A stretch of DNA of 64,000 nt from DASZHJ01 sp035541215 (GCA_035541215.1 DATKNV010000044.1:28698-92697); one strand, 5' to 3'. Counted from the first letter of the stretch, positions 45,862-55,330 are shown. The notes: a model not told the origin generated them from the letters alone. Translations and numbers: made by a program.

Positions 45862-47031
45862 TCAATTCGTCTCGGGCTCGAGCTCGATGTTGCCGGGCTG
45901 CGGCGTCACCTTCGCTCCGGGGCGCGCCCGCAGCAGCCCATCTACGACGATACGATCGCTCGCCGCCAGCCCCGAGCGGACGATGCGAAGGTTCTCGTAG
46001 CTTGGGCCGGGGCGAATGACCTTCGGGACGACGGTGCCGTCGTCCGCGACCGTCAGGACTTCCTTGTGCGATTGATCCGCGACGATCGCCGCACCCGGAA
46101 TGAGAATCGCCATGTAGGGCTCGGAGCCGGGAATGCGGGTGCGCCCGAACAGCCCCGGCGTCAGAAAGTAGTCGTGATTCGGGAACTGCGCCCGGATCCG
46201 GATGGTGCCGGATTCGCGGTTCACCCTGTTGTCGACGAAGTTCATCGTGCCCTTGTGCGGCCAGCCGCGCTCGTCGGCGAGATGCAGGGTCACCTCCACG
46301 AAGCTGTCGCCCGTTGGCAGCATCAGCCCCTTGGCGGCCGCGCGCTGGTAGGCGAGGTAATCGCCCTCGCTCATGTCGAAGTTGAAGTAGATGGGGTCGA
46401 GCGAGACGATGGTCGTGAGGAGGGTGGACGCGCCGCCGTCGCCGCCATTGACGAGATTGCCGATGCTCACGAGATGGTTGCTGATGCGCCCGTCGATCGG
46501 CGCCGTGATCCGCGTATATTCGAGATTGAGCTCGGCGGTCGTGACCGCGGCTTTCGCCACGTCGACCATAGCGGTCGCGACCTTGAACTCGGAGACGCGC
46601 TGATCGTAGACGCTCACGGGCTCGTCGCTCCTTTTGACGAGCGTCGAGGATCGCTGGAGATTCCGTTGGGCGAGCTCGACCTGTGCATTCGCCTGCTCCA
46701 CCTGCGCCTTGGCGGAATCGAGCGCAGCCTGAAAGGGCCGCGGATCGATCACGAACAGCAGATCGCCCTTTTTTACGATCTGCCCGTCCTCGAAATGAAT
46801 CTCCGTCAGATAGCCGCTGACGCGCGCGCGGAGCTCGATGTAATCGACCGCCGCGAATTGTCCCGTGAATTCCTGCCACTCCACGATTTGCTTCTGCAGC
46901 GGCACGCTCACGGTAACCGCAGGCGGCGCCGGAGCCGACTGCGCCCGGGCCTCCACGCCAGGGCCCAAGAAAAGAATTGCGGCGATCGCAGCCGAGATCA
47001 CACAGCGCGTCAGCAGGCTCGGCTCGGACAT
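45862..47031 (-). CDS. RND efflux periplasmic adaptor subunit (membrane fusion protein)
   Basis: This adaptor of 389 residues starts at the ATG at 47031, which is spaced six bases from GGAGAG; an in-frame ATG lies six codons upstream. The signal region SLLTRCVISAAIAAILFLGP is followed by VEARAQ. The lipoyl half-motifs ELRARVSGYLTEIHFEDGQI and ITAPIDGRISNHLVSIGNLV flank a coiled coil of about 60 residues rich in Gln and Ala. It links the RND pump to an outer-membrane channel. Confidence 0.93.
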   Translation of the reverse strand: MSEPSLLTRCVISAAIAAILFLGPGVEARAQSAPAPPAVTVSVPLQKQIVEWQEFTGQFAAVDYIELRARVSGYLTEIHFEDGQIVKKGDLLFVIDPRPFQAALDSAKAQVEQANAQVELAQRNLQRSSTLVKRSDEPVSVYDQRVSEFKVATAMVDVAKAAVTTAELNLEYTRITAPIDGRISNHLVSIGNLVNGGDGGASTLLTTIVSLDPIYFNFDMSEGDYLAYQRAAAKGLMLPTGDSFVEVTLHLADERGWPHKGTMNFVDNRVNRESGTIRIRAQFPNHDYFLTPGLFGRTRIPGSEPYMAILIPGAAIVADQSHKEVLTVADDGTVVPKVIRPGPSYENLRIVRSGLAASDRIVVDGLLRARPGAKVTPQPGNIELEPETN

Positions 47032-47156
47032 TGACAGCTCTCCGATCATGATTCACGCCATTCTAGCTCGGACCCTTCGGCGTGGCAGCGGGGACCTCGC
47101 CGCCGGAAAATCGAGCGAGCGCCGGCATGAATTGCTGCTGCAAGACCGCCGGGCTC

Positions 47157-47606
47157 TCAGCCGGCATTCGAGTTTGCTCGCCCTCTCTTCTGCCGCGGAT
47201 CGTCTGCGGGATCCATGTATTCAAGGCCCAGCGGCCCGATCGCCGTTACCTGCGTGACGTATTCGCCCGACTTCGCCCAATGGAAGTGGGGCGTATCGCC
47301 GGGGAGGACCACCACGCTACCCGGCGGATAGGCCTTGACCTTGTCGCCTTCGAACCGGCCGCCGAGACCGATGTAGAAGACGCCGGACATCACCGTGTAG
47401 ATCCGGTCCTCCGGGTGCTTGTGCGGCATGAGCTTCACGCCCGCCGGCACCTTGACCCTAATGACGTATGGCCCGGATTGAGTGGGATCCCCGACCAGCA
47501 CGGCGAGCCGCGCCGTCGGCGGAAACGCCGGGAACGGCTTCCAGTCGATGTCTTCCGGCAGGATCGATCTGAAAGCGGTCTGCCCTGGCTGATGCGCGCG
47601 GGTCAT
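47157..47606 (-). CDS. Cupin-domain protein
   Basis: This is a 149-residue single-domain cupin. Metal-ligand candidates are the His residues and Glu of MPHKHPEDRIYTVMSG near residues 60-75 and the His pair in PGDTPHFHWAK. Enzymatic role is unknown: a dioxygenase, an isomerase or a sensor are all possible. It is the third gene of the iorA-iorB operon, 47 bases after iorB. The frame is open upstream, but the ATG at 47606 best fits the domain. Confidence 0.88.
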   Translation of the reverse strand: MTRAHQPGQTAFRSILPEDIDWKPFPAFPPTARLAVLVGDPTQSGPYVIRVKVPAGVKLMPHKHPEDRIYTVMSGVFYIGLGGRFEGDKVKAYPPGSVVVLPGDTPHFHWAKSGEYVTQVTAIGPLGLEYMDPADDPRQKRGRANSNAG

Positions 47607-47653
47607 GCCGGTCTTTCTTCTCGTGATCTGCGGTGCCGCAGGCGGAGATCGAC

Positions 47654-49825
47654 TCACGCCGGTTGCTTCAGCACGCTGCCATCGACGGGCATCTTGCGCA
47701 GGCGCTTGCCGGTCGCGGCAAAGATTGCGTTGGCGATGGCGGGCACGATCGCGGATGTGCCGGTTTCGCCCATGCCGCCGGGCGGCTCCGCGCTTTTGAC
47801 GACGTGGACCTCGATTTCCGGCGCCTCGTTCATCCGCAGTACCCGATAGGTATCGAAGTTGGCCTGCTCGACGCGCCCGTCCTTTAGCGTGATCTCCCCA
47901 TAGAGCGCAGCGGTGGCGCCGAAGACTATTCCGCTCTGGATCTGCGCCTGCACCGTGTCGGGATTGACGACGGTGCCGCAGTCGACTGCGCAAACCACGC
48001 GCCGGACGCGGACCTCGCCCTCTTTCGAGACGTCGACTTCCGCCACCTGCGCGAGGAAGCTGCCGAAGACGAATTGCAGCGAAACGCCGAGTCCGTGTCC
48101 CCTGGGCAAAGCACGGCCCCAGCCCGCCTTCTCCGCGGCAAGATCCAGGACTGCTTTGGCGCGCGGCGACTTACCGAGCAGCGCGCGCCGGTAGGCGACC
48201 GGATCCTGCTTCGCGGCCGCTGCGAGCTCGTCGATGAAGCTCTCGGTCACGAAGACGTTGTGCGATGGACCGACGCTGCGCCAGAACGCCGTCGAAATGC
48301 CGGGGGGCTCCACGCGCACATATTCGACGTGGAAGTTCGGGAGGTCATAGACGAGGTCGATCGCGCCTTCCGTCGAGTCTGGATCGAGACCGTCCTTGAA
48401 GTACGGCGGTATCCAGCGCGAGATCACGGAGGAACCGGCGAAACGATTGCTCCAGGCTACCGGCCTGCCCTGCCCGTCGAGGCCTGCTGAGATGCGGTCG
48501 AGCCAATAGGGCCGGTACATGTCATGCTGGATGTCTTCCTCCCGCGTCCATATGACCTTCACGGGACCATCGACATGCCGCGCGATCTCAGCGGCACGCA
48601 CCGCGCCGTCGGCCTCTAGTCGCCGGCCGAAGCCGCCGCCGATCAGGTGATTGTGGACGATGACCTTCTCGGGCGGCAGGCCCACGGCCTTCGCGACCAT
48701 CGACTGGACGCGCGCGATCGCCTGGTTGCCAATCCAGATTTCGCACTCGTCCTTGCGAAAGTGCACCGTGCAATTCATCGGCTCCATCGTGGCGTGTGCC
48801 AGGAACGGGACCTGATAGATCGCTTCGACCTTGGTGGCGGCGCTCGCCATAGCCCTGCCGGCGTCCCCGCTGTTCTGGGCCACCGCGCCCGAACGAAGCG
48901 TCGCCTGCTCGAGCTCGCGTGCGATCGCTTCGGTGCCCAGCTTGGCATGGACACCGTCGTCCCACTCGATCTTGAGCGCTGCAAGGCCTTTCTTCGCGGC
49001 CCCCATGTGATCGGCCACGACGGCGACGGCGTCGTCGAGCCGGACGATCTGGCGCACGCCCTTCACGGATTTCGCCCCCTTATCATCGAGGCTCCTCACG
49101 CGTCCACCGAAGACGGGCGACTGTGCGAGCGTTGCGATCTTCACGCCGGGCGGCCGAGCGTCAATGCCGTAGACTGCGGTCCCATTGACCTTCGCCGGCG
49201 CATCGAGCCGCTTGACCGGCGTGCCGATCAGCTTGAAGTCCTCCGGCGACTTCAGCCGGACGTTGCCCGGGGTAGGGATCTTGGCGGCTTCGGCGGCGAG
49301 CTCGCCGTAGGTCAAGCGTCGCCCCGTCGTCGCGTGGATCACCTCGCCGTCTTGCGTGCGGCAAGAGTCTGCATCGACGCCCCAACGCGCGGCTGCTGCG
49401 GCGACCAACATGATCCGTGCAGCCGCCCCGGCCTCGCGCAAAGGCTTCCATGCGCCCCGCATCGCGTTCGAGTTGCCGGTCGCCTGCACGCCCAGCATCG
49501 GATTGGCGTAGAGCTTCTCGTTCGGCGGCGCATGCTCGAGACGCACCTGCCTCAGGCTCACGTCGAGCTCCTCCGCGATCAGCATCGGGATCGAGGTGTA
49601 GGTGCCCTGTCCCATCTCCACATAAGGCATGACCAGGACGATCTGCCCGTCGCTGCCGATGCGCATGAACGCATTCGGCGCGAAGGTCTCGGATTGAGCT
49701 GCCGCGCTTCGACCGAGGGAAAGGCCCAGGATCAGCCCGCCGCCAGCGGCGGCGCTCGCGGTCAGGAAGCAACGCCGCGACAGGCTGGCATCGGAAGCGG
49801 GAGAAGCGATGCGATCCGCGGCCAC
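47654..49825 (-). CDS. iorB: Molybdenum hydroxylase large subunit, isoquinoline 1-oxidoreductase beta-like (IorB)
   Basis: This 723-residue protein belongs to the xanthine dehydrogenase/isoquinoline 1-oxidoreductase family. It starts with a Tat-type signal (LSRRCFLTASAAAGGGLILG), so it is probably exported folded. Molybdopterin motifs include QGTYTSIPMLIAEELDVSL and IGGGFGRRLEADGAVRAAEI. The catalytic Glu is in PGGMGETGTSAIVPAIANAI near residue 690. It takes electrons from an N-heterocycle or aldehyde and passes them to the 2Fe-2S subunit, whose stop lies two bases upstream of this start. Confidence 0.93.
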   Translation of the reverse strand: MAADRIASPASDASLSRRCFLTASAAAGGGLILGLSLGRSAAAQSETFAPNAFMRIGSDGQIVLVMPYVEMGQGTYTSIPMLIAEELDVSLRQVRLEHAPPNEKLYANPMLGVQATGNSNAMRGAWKPLREAGAAARIMLVAAAAARWGVDADSCRTQDGEVIHATTGRRLTYGELAAEAAKIPTPGNVRLKSPEDFKLIGTPVKRLDAPAKVNGTAVYGIDARPPGVKIATLAQSPVFGGRVRSLDDKGAKSVKGVRQIVRLDDAVAVVADHMGAAKKGLAALKIEWDDGVHAKLGTEAIARELEQATLRSGAVAQNSGDAGRAMASAATKVEAIYQVPFLAHATMEPMNCTVHFRKDECEIWIGNQAIARVQSMVAKAVGLPPEKVIVHNHLIGGGFGRRLEADGAVRAAEIARHVDGPVKVIWTREEDIQHDMYRPYWLDRISAGLDGQGRPVAWSNRFAGSSVISRWIPPYFKDGLDPDSTEGAIDLVYDLPNFHVEYVRVEPPGISTAFWRSVGPSHNVFVTESFIDELAAAAKQDPVAYRRALLGKSPRAKAVLDLAAEKAGWGRALPRGHGLGVSLQFVFGSFLAQVAEVDVSKEGEVRVRRVVCAVDCGTVVNPDTVQAQIQSGIVFGATAALYGEITLKDGRVEQANFDTYRVLRMNEAPEIEVHVVKSAEPPGGMGETGTSAIVPAIANAIFAATGKRLRKMPVDGSVLKQPA

Positions 49826-49827
49826 GG

Positions 49828-50298
49828 TCAGCCTCCTTTCTCGCCGGACTGCGCGGCGAGCTTGATCGCTTCGCGGATACGCTGATAGGTGCCGCAGCGG
49901 CAGATATTGCCGCTCATGGCGTCATCGATGTCGGCATCGGTCGGATGGGGGTTGCTCTCCAGCAGCGCCGAAGCCGACATGATCTGTCCGGACTGGCAAT
50001 AGCCGCACTGGACGACTTCGTGCTCGAGCCAAGCCTTCTGGATCTTCGCGCCGGACGGCGTCGCGCCAACCGCTTCGATCGTCGTGATCTGCGAATTTCC
50101 GATGCTTTCGATCGTGGTGATGCAGGAGCGCGTCGCGACGCCGTCGATGTGCACGGTGCACGCGCCGCAGAGTGCCATGCCGCAGCCGAATTTCGTGCCG
50201 GTCATGCCGAGGACGTCGCGCAGTACCCAAAGAAGCGGCGTATCGCCGTCGACGTCGACGCTATGCGCGTTCCCGTTGACCTCGATTGTGAACGGCAT
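49828..50298 (-). CDS. iorA: 2Fe-2S subunit of molybdenum hydroxylase (IorA-like)
   Basis: This 156-residue electron-transfer subunit has the plant-type ferredoxin cluster CGMALCGACTVHIDG near residue 40-54 and the second 2Fe-2S cluster CGYCQSG with NICRCGTYQRI near residues 100-145. It partners the IorB subunit, with a two-base gap. No FAD subunit is nearby, as is usual for the two-subunit isoquinoline-type enzymes, which use an external electron acceptor such as a cytochrome. Confidence 0.95.
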   Translation of the reverse strand: MPFTIEVNGNAHSVDVDGDTPLLWVLRDVLGMTGTKFGCGMALCGACTVHIDGVATRSCITTIESIGNSQITTIEAVGATPSGAKIQKAWLEHEVVQCGYCQSGQIMSASALLESNPHPTDADIDDAMSGNICRCGTYQRIREAIKLAAQSGEKGG

Positions 50299-50334
50299 GG
50301 CTATTACCTCAGGTGCGAAAGAAGCGCGTCGTCC

Positions 50335-50856
50335 TCATGCGTCGTCCGGTTGACTTGCCTCGAGCAGGAACCAGGCGCGACCCTCGGCCTCGTCGATCCA
50401 GACCTCGATCAAGCTCGCGCTCGCGACGTCTCCGTGCTCGTCGCACAGCTCGTGCGCCTCGCGCAGCCGCATGGCCAACCGTTGGTTGTCGCCGCGCAGC
50501 TCCGTAAGCATCTCGGCCGGGGCGACATAGTTGGAGTCATTGTCCACGACCCGCTGCAGGCGCGCGACGTGACCGATGGACCGCATCGTCTTCCCCCCGA
50601 GTTTCCGCACGCGCTCGGCGATGACGTCGGTGGTCGCGAAGAGCTGGTTCGCCTGATCGTCCAGCAGCAAGTGATAATCGCGGAAATGCGGGCCGGAGAC
50701 GTGCCAATGGAAGTTCTTCGTTTTCATGTGCAGGGCGAAGACATCGGCGAGCAGCCCGTTGAGCGCGGCGGAAATTTCGTGCACCGCGTTGGAGCCGAGA
50801 CCCCCTGCTCGATCGCCTGGTACGATAGCGGTGGGGCGCTTGTCTGCAATCGTCAT
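50335..50856 (-). CDS. dps: Dps-family ferritin-like protein
   Basis: This 173-residue protein belongs to the Dps/ferritin-like family. The ferroxidase-site helix reads KNFHWHVSGPHFRDYHLLLD near residues 47-66, with Asp where Glu is usual at the end. It should oxidise and store Fe(II) and protect DNA from peroxide. It lies 36 bases upstream of iorA on the same strand. A copy of the 48-bp operator stands 73-120 bases upstream of its ATG, inside the 3' end of the AraC gene. Confidence 0.93.
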   Translation of the reverse strand: MTIADKRPTAIVPGDRAGGLGSNAVHEISAALNGLLADVFALHMKTKNFHWHVSGPHFRDYHLLLDDQANQLFATTDVIAERVRKLGGKTMRSIGHVARLQRVVDNDSNYVAPAEMLTELRGDNQRLAMRLREAHELCDEHGDVASASLIEVWIDEAEGRAWFLLEASQPDDA

Positions 50857-50889
50857 CTGGGTCTTGTCCTCTGAATGGCTGGGGCCGCA

Positions 50890-51945
50890 TCAGCATGGTT
50901 GCGCTAGCCGACCAGGGTACGCTTGGGAGAGTCGAATAGCTTCCGGGGACGCACGACTTGTTCCGAAATCGCACGGCGCCCCATTGTCCTGCGCCTGGCG
51001 CCAAGCACGTGGCGGCAGTCCGACCATACGCGTGAAGACGCTGGTGAAGTGGGATTGCGTCTGGAAGCCGACCGAAAGCGCGACCTCCACCAACGACATT
51101 CTGGTTCCTGCTAGCTTCTCCTGAGCGCGCTCGATCCGCCGGCGGAGCAGGTACTCGTGCGGCCGTAGGCCCGTCGCGGCTTTGAACTGCGCGGCAAAGT
51201 GCATGCGCGTGAGCCCGGCTGCTGAAGCAATGTCGGCGAGGCTCACGGAATCGGCGAAACTGGCCTCGATGTACTCGATCGCTCGCTTCAGCCGCCACTT
51301 GGCGAGCTCGGCGACCTTCGGTCCCTCGGGTGCCTCGGCCCGATTCAGGCCGAGAAGGCGCGCGACGATCGCAGTGCTGACGCTGTCGGCGTAGAGCCGC
51401 GCGTAAGAGCCGCCGATCCTTTCCGAGGCGAGCAGCGCGCGTGCGAGCCGCTCGACCATCGGATCCCGCGTGAGCGTTGGCTGGGGACGGAACGGAGTGG
51501 GCTCGCGATCGGAGAGGTCGCGGCTGATCTCCGCAATTGCTCGATTTGGGACGTAGAGGTGAAGCACGTCGCAGGGGCCGCGGAAGATGCAGCGTGTCGG
51601 CTCCCCGGGCCCGGTCACGTGCAGCGTGCCCGGCGTAACGATCCCATCGTGCACCGTCCTCCCCGAAACCGAGAACAAGACGTTCTCATTTCGCAAGACG
51701 ATCGCCACGACGTGGCTGTCTCCGGGCGTGTCGGCACGGACCTCCCTCGTCCCGCGCTCGAGGGACCGCCACCGTGTAGCGAACGCTCTCTGCGCGGCAG
51801 AACCCGACGCGGCGGTCGCTGGTCTCGAGCGCCATTGAAGCTCGTCCTCGATGAAGTTGCGCTCGAGCTTCGGGCTGGGCCTCGCATCGATGGCTGCTGC
51901 GGCAGCCACGCTCTCAAGGGCATTCTGGGTTCTCGCGGGCGTCAT
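50890..51945 (-). CDS. AraC-family transcriptional regulator, candidate controller of the 48-bp regulon
   Basis: This 351-residue regulator has an N-terminal sensing domain (about 60-200, including GTLHVTGPGEPTRCIFRGPC) and a C-terminal AraC DNA-binding domain. The first HTH is VSLADIASAAGLTRMHFAAQ near residue 237, and the second is MSLVEVALSVGFQTQSHFTS near residue 292. It starts at ATG 51945. Its last codons overlap a 48-bp operator for the dps gene. It is the only AraC-type gene in the window, and AraC proteins bind two tandem half-sites about 21 bp apart, which matches the seven-copy element. Confidence 0.92.
   Translation of the reverse strand: MTPARTQNALESVAAAAAIDARPSPKLERNFIEDELQWRSRPATAASGSAAQRAFATRWRSLERGTREVRADTPGDSHVVAIVLRNENVLFSVSGRTVHDGIVTPGTLHVTGPGEPTRCIFRGPCDVLHLYVPNRAIAEISRDLSDREPTPFRPQPTLTRDPMVERLARALLASERIGGSYARLYADSVSTAIVARLLGLNRAEAPEGPKVAELAKWRLKRAIEYIEASFADSVSLADIASAAGLTRMHFAAQFKAATGLRPHEYLLRRRIERAQEKLAGTRMSLVEVALSVGFQTQSHFTSVFTRMVGLPPRAWRQAQDNGAPCDFGTSRASPEAIRLSQAYPGRLAQPC
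50914..50976 (-). promoter_or_regulatory. 48-bp operator copy e with -10-like hexamer, for dps
   Basis: On the minus strand 50976 to 50929 matches the element: CCGTGCGATT at 1-10, GGAAC at 13-17 and GGAAGCT at 33-39. A TACCCT hexamer is at 58-63 (50919-50914). The dps ATG is at 50856. The element lies in coding sequence for the last residues of the AraC regulator, so this DNA serves as both codons and promoter. Confidence 0.72.
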
Positions 51946-52000
51946 GGGCCACCTCCGCGAAAGAGCCTATGTGCCGCGAACTGCAGATTCCTTGGGACAG

Positions 52001-52017
52001 TCCTGAATAATCCTGAA
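52001..52017. repeat. Tandem TCCTGAA repeat upstream of the AraC gene
   Basis: TCCTGAA occurs twice with a 10-base period (52001-52007 and 52011-52017) in the 311-base gap between the AraC gene and the divergent large regulator. One helical turn separates them. It may be a binding site for the local regulator of araC. It does not resemble the 48-bp element. A TATAAT hexamer at 52222-52227 upstream of the large regulator gene is also seen, without a good -35. Confidence 0.35.
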
Positions 52018-52256
52018 GGGGCGCTGCTGCCTCAGCGGCGGCCACCAGCCGTTGAGCCGAAGCCGCGGGTTTGCGGCACCGCCGCTTCAGAGTTCAACAA
52101 ATCGTGAATTCTTGGTTGCCCTTATCTCTCGCTCGCGCCTCGGTCGAGCAGTCCTCGGCGCCCGAACCAATTCTGTAATACACCGCCCCGGTGAGACGCA
52201 GACGCTCCTGGTCAACTGCCTTATAATCCCAGCGACCGCCCGAAGAGGGGTCGCCG

Positions 52257-55172
52257 ATGAATTCGCGCGATGAGCATCCAGGCATGACGCCCGTGGCGGA
52301 ATCCGCCCGGAGCAGGCCGACCGATCCGCAGCGCGTCTACGCATTCGGCGCGTGGGAGATCGACTGCGCCCGGCACGAGCTCAGAGTGCAGGGCACTGCA
52401 GTCCCGATCGGCAGCCGCGCCTTCGAAATCCTCGAGGCGCTTGTCCGGTCGCCGGGCGAGCTCGTCACCAAGGAACACTTGATGGCTAGCGTGTGGTCGA
52501 ACGCCATCGTCGAGGACAACACCCTTCAGGTGCACATTTCGGCGATCCGCAAGGCGCTCGGCGCCGATCGCGGCATGCTGAGGACGGTCTCGGGACGCGG
52601 CTACCGTCTATTGGGCTCGTGGAGCATCCGGCAAGGCAGCACCTTCGCGGAGCCCGAAGCTCCCGGGAGCCGGCGGACAGCCGACCGCCCATTTCGAACG
52701 AACGTCCCGATCGCGACCTCGGCTCTCATCGGCCGGGAGGCCGCCGTTCAGCATCTGCGAGACCTTCTGTCGGCCTACCGCGTGGTGACGCTCACCGGAC
52801 CCGGCGGAATCGGGAAGACGGTGCTGGCCGCCGAGGTGGCGCGCACACTGTTTCCGACGCTCGAGAGCGACGTCTTGTTGGTCGAGCTAATGTCGTTGAC
52901 CGATCCGGACCTGGTGCCCACGGCGGTGGTGACCGTACTTGGCCTTCAACTAGGCGGCGACGAGATCTCGCCGGAGTCTGCCGCCCGGGCCATCGGAGCC
53001 AAGAAGCTCCTCCTGGTCCTCGACAATTGCGAGCACGTGGTCGACGCCGCCGCGGCGATGGCGGAGACCCTCGTGCACTCATGTCCGCACGTGACGGTTC
53101 TCGCGACGAGCCGGGAGGTCCTGCGCATAGAGGGCGAATACGTCTATCACGTTGCGGCCCTCGAGGTGCCGCCTCCGCAGGAGACGGAACCGGAGCGTGT
53201 CCTTGGCCAGAGCGCCGTGCGACTTCTGGTCGCGAGGATCGCGGCGCAGCGCTCGGGCTTCGCACTGGAAAGCGGGAACCTCGCCGCCGTCAGCGCTATC
53301 TGTCGGCATTTGGACGGCATCCCGCTTGCAATCGAGTTTGCCGCCGCTCGCTCCGCGGCGCTCGGGGTCCAGCAGGTGGCGGCGCGCCTCGACGATCGGT
53401 TCAGCCTGCTGACGGGCGGCCGCCGCACGGCATTGCCGAGGCACCAAACGTTACGAGCGGCGCTGGATTGGAGCTATGAGCTTTTGCCCGAGAGCGAACG
53501 GCGGCTGCTGCGCCAATTGGCGATTTTTCCCGCCGCATTCACCCTAGAGGCCGCGACCGCCGTTGCGGGCGAGGCTGCCTCGGCCGTCGCGGACGGCGTA
53601 TCGAGCCTCGTCTCGAAATCGCTTTTGACCTTGGATGGATCGGCGTCCCGCCGCCGCTGGCGCCTGATCGAGACCATACGTGCCTATGCGCATGAGAAGC
53701 TCTCGGCAAGCGGCGAGCTTCCGACGGTGGCCTGGCGCCAGGCGCGATATTACCGGACGCGCCTTCGAGAGATAGAGGCAGAATGGAGAGAGGGCCGAAG
53801 CGAGGATCCCGCCGAGATCGCCGAAGTGATCGCAAATACTCGCGGCGCACTGGACTGGGCATTCTCGCCGGCAGGCGACGAATCGAAGGGCGTGAAGCTG
53901 ACCGTCGCCTCCGTGTCGCTCTGGCTGCGATCTTCGGGGCTGGGTGAATGCCGCGAGAGAGCGGAAATAGCTCTGGGTGCAATCGAACGGGTCGCGGACC
54001 TCGAGCCGGGATCCGAGATGCTGCTGCGGGCGGCGCTCGGCATGTCCCTCATGTACACACGCGGACCGGTCGGTGAAGCCGAGGCGGTCTGGACGCGCGT
54101 ACTCGATCTCGCCGAGCGCATCGGCCACATCGGCTATCAGCTGAGGGCGCTTTACGGGCTTTGGCTCTATAGGTTCCTGATTTGCGAGTTTCGGGTGGCG
54201 CTCGAGCTTTCGGAGAGGTTCCGCAGCGTCGCAGCGAGCGGCGACAGTCAGGCCGACTTCCCCACGGCCGATCGCATGACGGCCATAACGCTGCATTTCC
54301 TCGGCGATCAGGCAGCCGCCTGCGCTTACGCGGACAGGGCTTTGAGGGCCTCGGTGCTTGGAAACCGGAATTTTCGTACGATCCACTATGGGACCGATCA
54401 ACGAGTGGGGCCGCAGGTCTTCTTGGCACGGGCGCTCTGGCTCCGCGGCCTGCCGGACCAGGCGCTGAGGGCCATCGCGGCCGCCGTCGATGAGGCCGTC
54501 AAAGTCGGTCATGCGAATTCGACGTGCATCGCGCTCGCCGACGGTGCCTGTCTGCTCTCCATCTTCGTAGATGATGCCGATGCGGCCGAGCGTTTCGCCT
54601 CATTGCTGACCGAGTGCGCCGAGACGCACGCCCTTGGCGTTTGGCGCACTTACGCGCTCGCCGTTCGCGGCCGGCTGCTCCTGAAGCGCGATGCTGCGGA
54701 GGGTGCGGGACACCTTCGCTCGGCCCTCGCGGACTTGCAGAAAACACCATACGACGTGCGCTTCCAGCTCTATTGCGCGTGGCTCGCGGAAACGCTTGCC
54801 GCTGCCGGACGGCCTGCCGAGGCCCTCGAGGCCGTCGGCGATGCGCTTCGGCGCGCGGAGCGCACGGACGAGCGCTGGTATTTTCCAGAGCTGCTGCGTA
54901 TCCGCGGCAATTTGCTCATTCTCGAGGGCGGCTCGCATGCAGTCGAGGCGGCAAGCGATTGCTTCTCGCAATCTCTGCAGTGGGCGCAAAGGCAAGAGGC
55001 CCTCTCCTGGGAGCTGAGGACGATCATCGACGTCGCACGATTGCGGCTGGGCGACATGACCCCGGCGCGTGCGCGCAGCCAATTGCAAGCCGTGTACGAC
55101 CGGTTCCGCGAAGGCTTCGGGACCGGCGACCTCCTCAGAGCCGGTCGCCTCTTGGCCGAGCTCGCGGTCTGA
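52257..55172 (+). CDS. Large transcriptional regulator: OmpR-type winged helix plus NB-ARC/AAA-like ATPase
   Basis: This 971-residue regulator combines a Trans_reg_C winged helix (about residues 28-115, FGAWEIDCARHELRVQGTAV), an ATPase with Walker A GPGGIGKT near residue 185 and Walker B LLLVLDNCEHV near residue 250, a GIPLAIEFAAARSAALG motif near residue 360, and a TPR-like helical C-terminus of about 450 residues. This is the architecture of signal-transduction ATPases with DNA-binding lead domains. It may respond to an unknown ligand bound by the helical region. It diverges from the AraC gene by 311 bases. No sensor kinase is near. Confidence 0.85.
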   Translation: MNSRDEHPGMTPVAESARSRPTDPQRVYAFGAWEIDCARHELRVQGTAVPIGSRAFEILEALVRSPGELVTKEHLMASVWSNAIVEDNTLQVHISAIRKALGADRGMLRTVSGRGYRLLGSWSIRQGSTFAEPEAPGSRRTADRPFRTNVPIATSALIGREAAVQHLRDLLSAYRVVTLTGPGGIGKTVLAAEVARTLFPTLESDVLLVELMSLTDPDLVPTAVVTVLGLQLGGDEISPESAARAIGAKKLLLVLDNCEHVVDAAAAMAETLVHSCPHVTVLATSREVLRIEGEYVYHVAALEVPPPQETEPERVLGQSAVRLLVARIAAQRSGFALESGNLAAVSAICRHLDGIPLAIEFAAARSAALGVQQVAARLDDRFSLLTGGRRTALPRHQTLRAALDWSYELLPESERRLLRQLAIFPAAFTLEAATAVAGEAASAVADGVSSLVSKSLLTLDGSASRRRWRLIETIRAYAHEKLSASGELPTVAWRQARYYRTRLREIEAEWREGRSEDPAEIAEVIANTRGALDWAFSPAGDESKGVKLTVASVSLWLRSSGLGECRERAEIALGAIERVADLEPGSEMLLRAALGMSLMYTRGPVGEAEAVWTRVLDLAERIGHIGYQLRALYGLWLYRFLICEFRVALELSERFRSVAASGDSQADFPTADRMTAITLHFLGDQAAACAYADRALRASVLGNRNFRTIHYGTDQRVGPQVFLARALWLRGLPDQALRAIAAAVDEAVKVGHANSTCIALADGACLLSIFVDDADAAERFASLLTECAETHALGVWRTYALAVRGRLLLKRDAAEGAGHLRSALADLQKTPYDVRFQLYCAWLAETLAAAGRPAEALEAVGDALRRAERTDERWYFPELLRIRGNLLILEGGSHAVEAASDCFSQSLQWAQRQEALSWELRTIIDVARLRLGDMTPARARSQLQAVYDRFREGFGTGDLLRAGRLLAELAV

Positions 55173-55267
55173 GGGCTCACATCGTTTCCGTTGCCGGCTC
55201 GGAATTAATCTGACCCCATCGATCCGCAAGCCTATTCGCGCGCCCGCCAGAGCGGGGCGGCCCGTGG

Positions 55268-55330
55268 CCGTGTGATTTTGCAATCGCGTGTGCCGGCTCG
55301 AAAGATTGGCGACCTCCCTCCCTGTACCCT
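55268..55330 (+). promoter_or_regulatory. 48-bp operator copy a with -10-like hexamer, for SnoaL-like pseudogene
   Basis: Positions 55268-55315 match the element: CCGTGTGATT at 1-10, GCAAT at 13-17, GAAAGAT at 33-39 and CGACCT at 43-48. TACCCT is at 58-63 (55325-55330), identical in sequence and position to copy e. The SnoaL-like start codon is at 55380. Confidence 0.7.

Noticed and set aside
44261..47056. A 931-codon minus frame overlapping the RND pump and adaptor in another frame
   Set aside because: It is an out-of-frame shadow of two genes whose products have clear AcrB and membrane-fusion motifs.
52222..52227. A perfect TATAAT upstream of the large regulator gene as a sigma-70 promoter
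   Set aside because: No acceptable -35 at 16-18 bases; a chance match cannot be excluded, so it is mentioned only in the repeat entry.
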